The position numbers and the translations under genes were made by a program. This document shows positions 44,463 through 56,800 of a stretch of 64,000 nt of DNA, piece after piece (the first letter of the stretch is position 1; every line of letters begins with the position of its first letter). Source of the stretch: Strigamia acuminata (taxonomy: Eukaryota > Arthropoda > Chilopoda > Geophilomorpha > Linotaeniidae); contig OX442315.1 in the NCBI GenBank assembly GCA_949358305.1, positions 32,762,427-32,826,426 of the forward strand, in the 5' to 3' direction. The notes beneath the pieces are model-generated. The model worked only from the letters and a program-made list of their open reading frames with translations, was not told where the DNA came from and did not search any database.

Positions 44463-45849
44463 AAATCTTTATTAATATTTTTCTGACAGTGAAGGAAAGT
44501 ATAAATTATTTTTTTTTATATTAAAAAATAAAATAAATGAAATTGAAGGATTTAAAAAAAATAATTTCAGTCAGAGTTGAAATAATATTTAGCTAAATAG
44601 AATTTTTGTGGGAGAAATAAAAACATGGTTGGGAAATTTGATTATTTAATTATTACTTTTTTTTAGTTTTTAGTTTTTTTTTTTTTTAGGATTTAAATTA
44701 CCATACGTGAAATTAGATTTTTTTTTTCTTGAGATCGAGCAATGTATGCATTTAAATATCTGTTTTTCACGGTTTTCGATTTTTATTTTCCATTCATTTA
44801 TCACTAAGATGGATGTGCAAGTCAGATGGGCGAGGCTTTCCATTTGACAGAGACCAGTTCATCTCTGGTGCTGTTGGGTTTATCAATATTGCTCATTCTA
44901 GAGCAATCAAATTACTTAGTTGACTGCACTATGATGGTCGCTATATTACATTTTTAGTCCTAAAACTATGTCTTAATTAGAGCATAACTGGATTTTAAAG
45001 CAAAGATAAATTATAGTCATTCCAGAACCGTTCTGCATGCACACAAAAGCGAGCTCAAAGAGTTATGATGAAAGAAGCAAGAGTTCAGTTTTGCGTTTGA
45101 AATAAGAAAAATGTCTAAAAAGTAGTCGAATTTGGCTTTAATTTCTCTAAATATTCTAGAATCTACAATTTTTGTGCTGTGAAGCCAAACAAATTGAAGA
45201 AAATTGGACCGAGTGAAATGATAAATATATAATGAAGGTTTGGGACATCGGGTGGGCAAAATAAATAATAGAACACTTCGCTTTTGTGACGTAGATGCAT
45301 TAAAAGCATTTCTAATGATCAAGCAGGATCATGTAGAAACTGCTTGTCTTCGGAATCGAGTAGAGATAACCTAGAGGTTCTTATTACACCTTGAATTTTT
45401 TAGAAAATCTTGCGTTTACCTTCTAAAATTGGAAAAACGTCAAACCACGTATTCTGAAGTCTTTAATGTATTTAAGATTCCCAGTTTTATTGATTGATTG
45501 ATATTGGAAATGGAATTTCACATGGGGATTATTCAATCGACATTTTGGATTTTTATTGATGGACATTCAACAAGTTTATCAATCTTAAATATATGGAAAA
45601 CCACATGAATATACTATCTGACAGAACTTTGTACCTATTTATCAGCCACTATAGTTCATGCTCGGTTGCTTGATGCCAAATTCAAACTGCACATCACACT
45701 CTGGCGATTGTCTAGCTTGTTGCATACAAAGGAAATAAAGCAACAATATTTCGGTTCAATACTCAGGCTTAATACAGCTAAATAACGACTGGTATTAGGA
45801 AATCATCTGCGCAGAATGGAATGTGCAGTATGAATTTGGAATCATAATA

Positions 45850-46102
45850 TCGTATTTTATCGATTAAGAGCCGCGGCTCTTATTCAAAACTGTCATTTTT
45901 GTCAGCAATTACAATTTCGGTTTTTCGTTTGTTATTTTTGTTTAATGTAACAAACAAAGTCTGAACGTCACGAACGAAGCGTACGTTCATCGTTGGTGAG
46001 GTTAAATACGGAAACAATACCGCACTTTTGCAAAAATACGGTATTCTTGGTGACTCAGCCGTGGCTACTATTCGAGGGCGACTCTTAATCGGTAAAATAC
46101 GG
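45850..46102. mobile_element. CCGTATTTTA-family MITE, fullest copy
   Basis: CGTATTTTATCGATTAAGAG at the left is inverted as CGACTCTTAATCGGTAAAAT and ACGG at the right, TA-flanked. The interior includes CGTCACGAACGAAGCGTACG and, on the minus strand, the uninterrupted CACCAAGAATACCG that serves as empty site for the hAT insertion at 21089. A relic of the 21951-type element abuts its left end. Confidence 0.8.
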
Positions 46103-46730
46103 TATACCGGCCTGAATTGTAGGCCTGGGCGATTATTCGATTACAAACATGATGCACACATCTGATGTTACACAAATTCAGTTCAAAAATAAAATAATTA
46201 AGCAATTAAACTTGGTAGCCAAGATGTTTACTAGCAGTTATCAAGGCAACAGGCAACAGGTGGCTCTGTGTTAACTTTGAGGAAAAAAATTATTTCTTTT
46301 TGGACAGAAAATGATATTGTTCGATGATTTTTTTTCTGTTTGATTTTTTAGGGGGGTTGAAGTTTAGTTCGATTTCAGAGGATGAACTCCAGATTTTGTG
46401 ATAAAGTATGACTTTAATAAGAAGCTCCAGGCTAGCTCTAGCACAGACAGTTTCTGTATGATCTCGTTTGGTCATTCTTTCGAACTGTTTTTAAGTATAT
46501 GCATGTCACAAAAGCGAGATGTTCGGTTATTTTATTTACTCATTGTATTTATACTTAAAGTTAAAAAGATTTAGTCAGAAGGTTCTAATCAACGCCACAA
46601 TTAGGACCGGTAAGAGCAGGTTAATTAACTTCTGCTTATTTATATTTGTTTAGATTTGAGTTAGCTTACAGTTTGATTTTGTTAAGGTTAATGAAGGAGC
46701 AGTGATTTAATAAAGAGTTGAGTTTATAAT

Positions 46731-47837
46731 AAGAGGTTTCATTAAATGAGCGTTTATTGTGATTAATTGATTGTTGCAATAATCATAATCACTCAATTAT
46801 TGAGGGCCCAACAAAAATCTGATTATGTGATTATTGCTCCAATGGGCGGAATTGTTTAAATTGTAACATAAATACGTTGCAATTGTTTAAAAAATGTTTC
46901 TACAAATAATAATTGCATCTATCTAACTCGTTTCATGTGTTCAGTTTTGTGAGAATGATAAAGACAACCGATCAAGATGATTGTCTAAACTAGACTGATT
47001 TATTCATAAAACCTAGAACCAATCATACAAAAGATAGAACAAGTCTCGAAATGACCCCCAGGGGGAGCTATCGCTCACACGACCCCCCTTTTTGGGTTGT
47101 CGCCCTCGACAACAAAACAAAAAATTCAACAATTTCGATACAATGCGATTTTCTAATGCACAACAAGCCTCCGATAACTCCTCGCTCATCTTTGTCGAGT
47201 CCGTCTCTCCCGTCAAAGTCTCTTCCTGTTCTTCGGCAAAATATCTCTTAAGCTCCAGGTCCTCCAGCCAGCCCGGCTCCAAATTTTCTCGTACAATCTT
47301 GCCCTTGTGACTCGATTCGTCTTCATTTTCATTCGCCTCATTCTTATCGTGTTTCTCGCCTTTCTCGTCGTGTTCTTCACCATATTTCGCGTCAACTTTA
47401 TTGAACCCCGGAACCGTTTCGTCGAATTTTGATCTGTCCTCTCCCAAATTCACATTTTCTACGATCGCAACTAGCTCGATTTTCGTAACGTCAAGTTCTA
47501 AGTTCTCCTTCCCGCATTCCACGCCAAGATCGTCGTCGTTTTCAACAAATTCTTCGTCGTTGTTGTCAAAAATGCCATTTTCGTTTTCAACTGAGCAGAC
47601 TTTGTTATATTATGACCTTGTGTAGTTTAAGCGGGTCTGGTGCCGCCATGTTGGTTTCAGTTGAGAGAGCACTTATAATGGGCCCAAGTCAACAGAAAAT
47701 CATGGTTTGGGGTGATTACTTGATTAGTTTCTTAGTTGCTTATTTGATGAAATTATTATTCTTGGGATTGGTTGAATCCAGTCAAGTAATCGACTAATCA
47801 AAGTAATCAACTAATCGCTCATTTAATGAAACCCCTT
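46731..47837. mobile_element. 1.1-kb ORF-carrying DNA transposon, AAGGGGTTTCATTAAATGAGC family
   Basis: Termini AAGAGGTTTCATTAAATGAG and CTCATTTAATGAAACCCCTT are inverted. AAT flanks both sides (46728-46730, 47838-47840). The outer arms match the copy at 60196-61120 in inverse orientation. Relative to that copy it has gained about 640 bases (about 46948-47588) carrying a long minus-strand ORF, and lacks about 250 bases next to a shared start-like segment. The 3-bp AT-rich duplication is compatible with PIF/Harbinger, but no transposase was seen. Confidence 0.8.
47013..47609 (-). CDS. Unknown acidic ORF inside a transposon
   Basis: An open frame of about 195 codons on the minus strand runs from a stop near 47609 to the stop at 47013. 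It is rich in Glu, Asp, Lys and Asn (FDNNDEEFVENDDD, EEHDEKGEKHDKNEANENED). A more structured C-terminal part follows: EPGWLEDLELKRYFAEEQEE, ACCALENRIVSKLLNFLFCC, and a hydrophobic end FRDLFYLLYDWF. No ATG opens the frame; the first in-frame Met is about residue 140. Just upstream the element encodes MAAPDPLKLHKVII, shared with the sister copy, but a one-base frame offset and a stop separate it from this ORF. I do not recognise the family. It could be a captured host gene fragment or an accessory gene of the element. Its base composition and length stand out from neighbouring MITEs. Confidence 0.4.
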   Translation of the reverse strand, partial: YNKVCSVENENGIFDNNDEEFVENDDDLGVECGKENLELDVTKIELVAIVENVNLGEDRSKFDETVPGFNKVDAKYGEEHDEKGEKHDKNEANENEDESSHKGKIVRENLEPGWLEDLELKRYFAEEQEETLTGETDSTKMSEELSEACCALENRIVSKLLNFLFCCRGRQPKKGGRVSDSSPWGSFRDLFYLLYDWF

Positions 47838-47939
47838 AATTTTACCTAAGTTATTAAACAAATAGTTAGATAATAATTGTCTACGTGGTCATGTCACACA
47901 AAAACTGAGATCTAGAAGAATAATGTAAAGTTATTTTTT

Positions 47940-48303
47940 GTGATAGAGTCGAATTTGTGCTGGGTGTGGAGGTGGCGCAAAAACATTTGTCTGGTAGTGA
48001 GTGAGCAAACAAAAAAATTCATGATGATTGTTTACTGAGTAAAACCAAGTTTCGCACCAGCTTAAAATGATTTGGGGCTGCATGTCAGCTAGAGGACTTG
48101 GGAAAATGTGTGTTGTTAAAGGATCAGTTAATGCTGAAGCTTATGAAGAAGTATTAGAACTCTTCTTACAAGCATCAAAGATCAGTTTGGTGTGCTCATG
48201 TCATCTTTCAAGATGATAATGCATCTTGTCGTTGTGCTAAACAAATCAAGATTTTCAACAAACATCGTTGATCTGGTCTGCAAACAGTCCTGGAATCTTA
48301 ATA
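47940..48303 (+). pseudogene. Tc1/mariner transposase relic
   Basis: Translation pieces read FVLGV, then KMIWGCMSARGLGKMCVVKG, SVNAEAYEEVLELFL, and after frameshift FQDDNASC and IWSANSPG. These correspond to the Tc1 blocks around VWGC, the second catalytic Asp (FQQDNAPCH) and WPANSPDLNPIE. Frameshifts and stops disable it. The NPIE segment is split by the MITE at 48304-48582, with the frame remnant continuing after it. Confidence 0.75.
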
Positions 48304-48582
48304 CAGTAGAACCTTGATTTTCGGAACATCGGTTATCCGAACAATCGCTTATCCGAACTGCGGTGATCGATTTTTTAAATGTTTTTTAAAAGTTTTTATC
48401 CTTTTTTGAATGGATTTTTAGCCATTTTTATCTCCTTTTCATCGTTTTTTAATGCTTTTTAATAATTTTTTATTTTTAAATGCAGATGTACTTGTATATA
48501 CACTTAATGTTCGATTATCCAAACAATTCGGTTTTATGAACACCCATGGTCCCAATTAGTTCGGATAATCAAGGTTTTACAG
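48304..48582. mobile_element. Pogo/Tigger-like MITE inserted in the Tc1 relic
   Basis: CAGTAGAACCTTGATTTTCG at the left pairs with inverted ATAATCAAGGTTTTACAG at the right. TA flanks both sides. GGTTATCCGAAC and GTTCGGATAATC are subterminal. It is a different family from the CAGTCGAAACTC elements. Confidence 0.8.
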
Positions 48583-48841
48583 TATTAGAAGTAGTTGTTT
48601 TTGTGTGAATGGGCTCTTATCAAAGTAATTTTATGTTATTTATATTATGTTGTTTATGTTATTTTAGCGACCAATATGTTTTAATGACATTACAATTTTA
48701 AATTCATTGTTTTTAATGTATTCCATTATCATGGATGTTTGCGCCACCACATTTCTCTTTGTCTTGTTTTTTGTTTGGTCTAGAGACTCTAGAATACAGC
48801 TAAGGAAGCCATATCTTTATGCATTTGGTCATAAGCTTATT

Positions 48842-49223
48842 AAGGGGTTTCATAAATGACACGCTGAAGTGATTGTTCCAATAATCACAATCACTGCATT
48901 ATTGAGGACCCACGCCAAGTCCAAGTGATTATTTTGCATGTCACATGACTTCTATTTATACTTTTTTATTTTATTTCATTTATTTTATTTTTGTTATTTA
49001 TTTATTTGTTTTTGTTAAATTAAATTAATTATTTATTTTTATTTGTCTAATAATTTCGTTTAATCATTCGTCAGCACTAAAAACCTCTTTTCAGATGATT
49101 ATAAATAAGTGCTGAAGTGATTATTCATGTGATTGATTCGCATAGGTCACGTGATTATCACCTCAGCGCAATAATCGTCACAATAGTAATAATCACTTCA
49201 GCGTGTCATTTACGAAACTCCTT
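48842..49223. mobile_element. Short MITE, AAGGGGTTTCATAAATGA family, copy 2
   Basis: AAGGGGTTTCATAAATGACA and TGTCATTTACGAAACTCCTT are inverted ends, with ATT on both sides. The interior has GCTGAAGTGATTATT repeats and an AT-rich (TTTATTT) centre. Confidence 0.8.
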
Positions 49224-51213
49224 ATTGTTAGGTAATAAGTTGTTTCTAATTGGTCTCTCCGTCTAAGCCCAAAAAAATTACCCAGTGGCTACAAATGACT
49301 ACTCAAGCAATAAATCGTATTATGAATTGTGTGTATTGATCTCATCAGTCAAAGCTAGCGCTCAACATTAATTTCTTTGCAACTCAAACGCAGTATGTAA
49401 TTGTTGAAGCACTAAGAGATTATTTTAGTGCTCATACTAAAACAAAGTTATAAAACTAGCTCCAGGAGTGGTTTTATAGTTTTCAAAGTGTTCTGCATTA
49501 CATGTGAGCTTTTGCTTCTCAACTCCTGCGTTGAACTAATTGTGATAAAAATTCTTGGCATCAGAGGTTTACGCAATAAAATAGTCATAAAGTTAGTGGG
49601 TGACATTTGTAATCACACAGTATTTGAGATGTATTACACACTTTCAACTCAGGGTCGGCTTAAGGCACGATCGAGTGGTGCAACCGCACAGGGCGCGTTC
49701 AAAGTTTTAGTTTTTGCCGTTTTTATAAACGGAATTGCATCAAAAACAGCCATAAACCATCATTAAGAACTGCAGTAACCATGTAATCTATATGCATTGG
49801 CAGCTTTTACACAACTTATTGCCAGGAGTGTCTGTCAAAAGATTTATTACAAAGGACACTAAATAAAATCACAACAACTAAACATAGCACAACTATTTTA
49901 CACATGTTTTTTTTTTTACATCTTTTAAGTAACGTAGATAAACCCAAAAAGATTTGCAATATTTTGCTGAAAGAATGAGAAATTTTGTAATATTACCATA
50001 TGGTTTTAACTTAAAATTTTCAGTATTGAGGTATTTTAAATGATGCAAGCAGGAACCAAAAGATAAGAAATGCTTTGTTTTGGCTCCATTTTATATAATC
50101 CTATTAACTGATGAACGCCTTGTAATAAAAGACAAGAAAGCTTTCACTAAAAGATTGCCGCATAGCAGTATGTTGGATCTCGTATAATACAGTTCAGAGT
50201 TTGCGGCAGAGATTTTTTTTCCTTATAATTATGATCAGTTTTATGTTATAAATTTAGTGTATTGAGGTGGGCCTACAGATTAGAGAGTGATACATTCAAG
50301 TAACACTTGAATTGATAAATATTACAGTAAAAGTTTAGAAAATTAGGAAGATCCACTAATATAGCAAACATTTTCCATGTTTACATGTACTCAGTTATCC
50401 AGATAAGTAAAAATCCGAATATTACTTTTCTGGAAAACTGATTATGTAAACAAACCAGTTTTCGAGAAAAGACAGACTTATTCGGAAAACTAAATTCCAG
50501 TTGTACGAGGTAGATTTTGGGCATTTTGCGCATTGAAAACTACGTGTAAACACTCGTTGGATGCACGCATGCGAAAATTAAATACTTCGATCGGAATATC
50601 GTCAGGACGCTATTAACGACGTGAAATGAACTAAAACACAATTTCTGGGTTTGAAATAGATCAACAACCATTTTGTTGTTCCAGGTAATCAAAATGCATT
50701 ATGGATAATTCACGTGTGACGTCATGTTTACCAGAAAACTAATGCCATGTAAACGCACACAGACTAGATTAGCTGCAAAATAATATGACTGGGTTAGGTT
50801 GTGTTTGACTTATGGATAACTAAGGCCTGCAGAGGGATTTAGGAAAGTGCTTCGATACACACAAATGATAACACACTTAGACTTGAGGGCGTGTGCGTAG
50901 TAGATGGTTATTATGTCTATATGAATGTGCAGAAAGCAAAAGCAAGCGCAGTATGGTGTAGGTTATGGTTGTTTTAACTTCTTACCAGGTTTTATTTGTA
51001 TCATCAGTACATATTAGTTTTATTAAGTGATAGTATTACAGTGAACGCCCTCTAGACAGGGCATACCGAGGACCGAGCACTTCTTTTCATCGGGCAAAAC
51101 TCTGGAACTCGAACCCTTCTAATGACCGGTAATACTAAAAACTTCCTCTAAACCAGGCAGTGGACACTGTTGTTATTCGAAGTAAGAAGATCGCATCGAT
51201 TATTGAAGATAAA
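49224..51213. other. No gene recognised; weak inverted repeats at 50.39-50.77 kb
   Basis: At about 50385-50765, TGTTTACATGTACTCAG and later CATGTAAACGCACACAG, with GGAAAACTGA/CAGAAAACTAA motifs, suggest a decayed MITE related in style to the one at 289-573. Nothing else is supported. Confidence 0.35.
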
Positions 51214-51695
51214 AGAGAGTTTGCGGGATGCATTTTTCCCTTACAGTTAAAGACTATATGGTATAAAAATAGTGTAAGAAAAAAATGATAAATTAGGCTG
51301 CACTTTTCCCTTATCACTACACTATTTCAGCCAACTACTGACAGTTAGTAATTTTGGGCCTAAAAATTCAATTTGGGGGCTTAAATGTGCAAATTTCTGC
51401 ATAAAATTCCATTATTTCGCCTAAAAAGTATGGTTTTGACCTAAAACTCAATTTTGGGGCTCACTTATCACTCAATCTACGTACCTATGCTGTGATATGT
51501 TTGATCGGGACAACAAAATAATCGCCATTTGCAATGGGCGGAGCTAACAATACAGTGTTCTCAATTCTGATTGGCTGCGCTATATTTTAATTTAGTGTTG
51601 AAAACGATACACTAAAGATTTTTCCCTTACGATATGGCACTAAAATAGTGTAACGTGGCACAAAATAAGGGAAAAATGCATCCCGCAAACTCTTT
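51214..51695. mobile_element. 482-bp MITE, AGAGAGTTTGC ends, AAA target duplication
   Basis: Near-identical partner of 37437-37921, with ends AGAGAGTTTGCGGGATGC and GCATCCCGCAAACTCTTT. AAA lies on both sides (51211-51213, 51696-51698). Differences are scattered substitutions and 1-20-base indels. Confidence 0.85.
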
Positions 51696-53011
51696 AAAGT
51701 TGTTTAATCGCACACACGTTATTGTACACGAACCACACGTTATCATAAAGTGACCGGAAGTGCCGGTACACGTGTTGGGTTCGCGAGATTACAGTACAAC
51801 TCCTCCTGGCGGTGAAGACCCTCATTCGGGCTTTTGAATACATTTGGCCAGGTGAGACAAAATAACTACAGACACTAGCCCATCGCTCTGGTACTATAAT
51901 TGCCTCCCTCTAAACCAACTACAATTAAGACAACACAACGCTTTAACATAATTATCGAAATAATCCCACTGAAGTTTACCTTTTAAATATGCAAACTTTG
52001 ATAATAAAATTCTAAGTGACTCGCCAAATGCTAGGCGTGAGCAATCAAGTACAAACTGCATGAGCGAATTATACAGACATTGTATAATTCGCACATGCTT
52101 AGAGCAGGTTGAAAATACTACTTAAAGGGTTCGTGGTCTACTTAAGTAGTCATTAAACTGCTTAGGCAGACGGAAAGGAGTTGAAAGGTTCTAAGCTGTA
52201 AAAAAAAATAAGAACTTGATGATGATTGCCAAAACAATCATTTTTATATTCTGGGGATTTTTTTCAGTTTAGTTCCGGAATCGCAGGAAATGATGAGCGC
52301 TTTTTTCTTCCTTATGTTGGATATTAATAAGTGCACGAGGATGGAAATTTATAAGAGTGGTTCGTGCAATCTCAACCTATCTGTGAGTGGATAAAGATGA
52401 TGAATGGCAGGCTTAAGGCAAAGCGTGTCTCATGGGAAACAAATTGTTGCAGACAATTGAAAATGGAACTGAAGCAAGGAATTTGTCCACAAGGGATTTG
52501 CATTGCTGTCATTTACAATTTCAATTAGCATTGCTTTGTCACAAACCTTTCTTGGAATCGCTTGGACGAAAATGGGAGTAATTAGGTTATTAAGTTTAGT
52601 AACATCTTTAAAGTTAGAAGTGTTTCAAGGAAATGGAATATAAGTTTTTTTGGAGTTGGTGTTTTGTTGACTATGAGCAATAGACTACACAATGCTGCTG
52701 TTGTTACATATTTTATGTGACACAAAAGCACTCAAAAAGCAGACATTTTCTGTTTACACAAATGAGTTTACACAGACTGTAAATGTGCAAATATTTTTCG
52801 AACCATGCACAATGCAATTTCAAAATACGTCACATTATTGTGGGCGGAGCCAAAGGGCATTACATCATGATTTTCCAAAGGTCTTTTGGAATGTCGACTT
52901 CAGAAGGGACATGTGTTTGGTTCTAAAAACCAAAACCAGGTTGCATAAACCACTTAAAAAACCAATCCAGTTGTGGCTTCTGTTTTTGCAGTTTTTGATG
53001 GTGGTCGTGGC

Positions 53012-53145
53012 CAGGGGTCGACAATTATCGGGCGTCTGAAAATATTAGTGCGGCACCTGAATTTTTAAATTTAGCTGTAAAAGTCTAATTATGCAGGCTT
53101 CTAAGGGGCTGGCTCCTGAATTGTTTTTAGTTTTGTCGACCCCTG
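53012..53145. mobile_element. hAT-like short element, CAGGGGTCGACAA ends
   Basis: CAGGGGTCGACAA and TTTTGTCGACCCCTG are inverted ends of hAT type. The flanking 8-mers do not match, so the target duplication is lost or the ends are misjudged. Confidence 0.6.
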
Positions 53146-53669
53146 TTAATAGCTGTTTTTGGTGTTTACAGATCTGGATAGCATACAAATGAGCTCATTT
53201 CTTGTGTCGAAATGAAAACAGCTTAATTGTAGCTATCAATTTAAACACATGTGGTGATGACAGAAATTAATTTTTTTTAAAGTGAATACGGCAAGCGAAA
53301 CTGCACTGTAACGAATTTTAATTACGATTATTTGTATTTTTGTGTGTTGTAATCTCAAGCGTACAGTACCTTAGGCACTATTACATAATTAATACATAAG
53401 AAACTCTTTAAACATTGTATACAAATATTTTTATGTGGCCATTTGCTGCAATTTATTTCTAAACTGTATGTACACCGCATCTGTTGATGTCTTCTCTCTT
53501 GACATCATTTGTCTGCATGAGTGCACATTTATACGTGCATCTTCCTCCTTGTGGCTTGGTTGTGTATGAGATGTGAATTCAAGTCTGAATCTAATCTTTT
53601 CATTCGCAGAAAACCGAATTTGACTTTTGCACGCACTGTTAAAAACTTTAACCTAAATATATTTCAGTA

Positions 53670-53872
53670 GCTGCATTCAAAAATAAAAATAACAATTTTA
53701 GTTTAAGTGTATTTTAAGTTTTAACGTGGGTTTAAACAGGAAATGATGTCATTTTTGGTTTAAAATTGAAGTAAAACACAAAATACCGTATTTTATCGAT
53801 TAAGAACCGCGGCTAATATTCGAGGGCGACTCTTAATCGGTAAAAAATGGTATTTTAGTTTTTGAATGCAGC
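53670..53872. mobile_element. GCTGCATTCAAAAA-family MITE carrying a nested MITE
   Basis: The outer element is flanked by TA (53668-53669, 53873-53874) and is collinear with 30086-30221. It is interrupted at 53786-53850 by a CCGTATTTTA-family element. Confidence 0.85.
53786..53850. mobile_element. 65-bp CCGTATTTTA-family MITE, nested
   Basis: It begins CCGTATTTTATCGATTAAGA and ends inverted CTCTTAATCGG then TAAAAAATGG. TA is duplicated at 53784-53785 and 53851-53852. It is the minimal form of the family. Confidence 0.88.
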
Positions 53873-56800
53873 TATACTGTATACACGACAAAACATTTTA
53901 ATTTTAGTATTTATTATGCTCACTGTGACAGAAAATGATGCGAGGAAATTTAACGACACGTGACATGGTAATACAGGTGTGAAAGTTGATTAATTTGACG
54001 TCTAATTTGATGCGACAATTCAATGGAAGTGGATTTATTATTTATGGCAATGAGGTTACACATAGTCTGTTTAAGTGTAATAAATAGTAGGATAGTGGTT
54101 GCAATATTGTAACATGTAAGCATCAGCTAATTTACGATTTAAGCTGTTGGGGATTGAAATATTTGTTAAATATGAAGTAACAGAATATTGTGGTAATGTG
54201 GAAGATGATAGAACTCGGGCTTTGTTTGATGACACATGGTGCGAAATATGCAAAAATTCACCAGAGCTTTTTCGATCTTGCGATTTTAGGTTTATAGTGC
54301 CATTTGTGTTTGGATTTTATGGGCTATATATTTCTGTATATAGCAAATTAAAAGTACATACACATGTGACAATGTTCTGCTTTTCGTCTGGGAGGTTAGG
54401 AGGTTTGTAAAACTTTATTTTGGTCAAGGGGATATGTTGACTAATTCCCGCTAACAGCATTGTTCTTCAAGTTATAGGCTCTTAACTTTGTTGTTGTACA
54501 AATAAGTAATAGGCATTCTTTCTCAGTAGTGAATAGTCGTTGTTATTTCTTTTTATTGATTGAATGGATGCATTTTTATTGTCTTTTGGGTTGATTGGGT
54601 GGAAATTTGGTTGTGATGAGGCAGTTAGATTGTGTTTATTTGTTGTTGGTGTGGCAGTTGGCGCGATTAAACATTAAACGATGTGGTTAATTCAAGAATT
54701 TCTCAAGAATTTGGTGTTTGTTAGTTGTTGTTTTTGATGCACTAACTTATGGTCTTATTGTTAATTTATCAGTAGACCCTGATGTGCAATATTTCACTCA
54801 GAATCTTAATTTTTTGGGCAATCAGTGGGTTTCAATGCATTGTTTTTACAACAATTGGAATTGACAATTGTACAATTTTTGTAACAGATGACATTTATGT
54901 ACCTATAAGCTATCCTCCTGTGTCAATTTTTTATCTTTAAAAATTTTTTTTGGATGAAATTTTTGACTGGCTTTATAATTATGCAACATTGCAAAAAGGC
55001 AAAAATTTGCTTTTCAATTGTGACCAGAATTTGTGTTCAGAATTGTTTTGAAATGAGTAAAAGGTATAAAATTTGATGAATATTCACGTGCAACAAACAG
55101 TTTTGTGATTATTTTAATCGTTTTTCTGGGAAGTCAATTTTTGCGGATGGCTTTATATTTATGAAATGCACCTTAGATTCGAAAAGTCATTTGCACTAAA
55201 CGACCAGTGGCTGTGTAAATGTCAAGTTAAACAACCCAATTTTAGAGTTTAGAACTCTATTTCTGTGGAAATTTTAGTGTAAATTCAAGTGTAAATAAAT
55301 TATAAATTATAAAAAATATGTAACAATCAGATTGTTATATATAAGAACACTAGATTCTGCACGTGTTATACCAACATTAAAAATTAAAGCGACAATCCAA
55401 GATGAAGCTAAAATAGTTGGTTTGGATGCCAATGTTCGTGTAAAGAAAATTAAAACGTGGCGTGCGGGTTGTTTTTGTTTAACCAATTTGCACGACATTT
55501 ACACAAATTAATTCATGTAAATGTGTTTTCACTTGTTTTCATGACTTTTCGAATGCACTACTGAGGCATCTAATAAAATTTCAGTGCATGAAAATGGCTT
55601 TGGAGCCATAAAAAAGTATGGGAACTGCTGTCTTGGAGTATCCATATCTGGAAGTTCAAGTAAATTAATATGTGAAGGCTTTTTTTTATACATTACATTA
55701 TTCAGCAAAAGAAAGAGAAAAAAAAGCAATCAATTTTTCTAATTTTAACTCAAAAAATGCATAAATTAATTATGATACTACTTTGAAAACTCCTTAGCTA
55801 TTCACACTTTGCTTATGACTGGCTGATCAATTTTAAAGCTTCACTTGTTTTTATTCCATTTACATATTGCAACATGATTAACTTCTGTTCTGAATTGATG
55901 AACTTGTCACTTAAATCGATCCAAGCAACTTCGTAAGACCTATTTTGTTTACTCTTCGTCCTCTGGCTTCAACTGCACACTTTATTTTTTTCAATCGGTT
56001 CTTTCGATCGTTCGCTTTATTCATGCAGAAGGAGGAAAAAATGTACAATAAAAATGCTTTTATAGCTTCGTCAACCATCACTTTCGTCCGACCTTGGATT
56101 TCTTGTTTACGTGAAATGACTTACGTCAAATTATAACTCAGCAGCAAACGAGCAGCCATTTCTTTTCTTTTTATTGGATTGCTTTGGACTGTGGGAAAAA
56201 ATTGCAATATATTAAAAATCATGTCTTATTTTCATTGTACGACATCAGAAAATAAATAACTTCGATGTACAAAGTGCCGGTACTGCAATCCGATGGGCTT
56301 CGAGCTTCCAACTTTCGTTCTTGATTAATGAAAACATTCTTGGCAAATGCTTACGCGCTAGTTTGTTAGCGGAAGATAAACAATGTTTGGAAAATTCCAG
56401 ACCGACTGTACGGCGGTATTATGTGGATAAATGAAAGAACTGATGTTGGCAAACGGCCAATCTGATCCTTATTGGTATTAACTAAACGGAAACATTGGCC
56501 TAAAGACCCAGACTTTTCTATTAGTGGTGGGCTTATTGATTTCAACATTTTTAGCTGATTGAGGCTTCTGTTTACCAAACCTAATATCCTCATGTGCAGG
56601 CAAAATAACTTAAAAACTGTTTTTGAAATTAGAAACAAAATTGAACGAGCAAATTGGAAAGTCTTGGTGGTGAATTTAATAGTGCCATTAAAAATAAACT
56701 TTGACCTTGGGAGATAGGAAACAGTACCAATTAGAAAGTTGTAGAGCTCAGCAGTGATAGAAACCACTGAAGACGACCGGTAATATTCAATATATGTAGA

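Noticed and set aside
51040-51170. GGTTCGAGTTCC (minus strand) resembling a tRNA B box
   Set aside because: No acceptor stem, D-arm or anticodon arm fits around it; the surroundings look like a decayed TA-type element.
55340-55500. Plus-strand open stretch beginning DSARVIPTLKIKATIQDEAK
   Set aside because: About 50 codons, no start, no recognisable family and no splice context; chance cannot be excluded.
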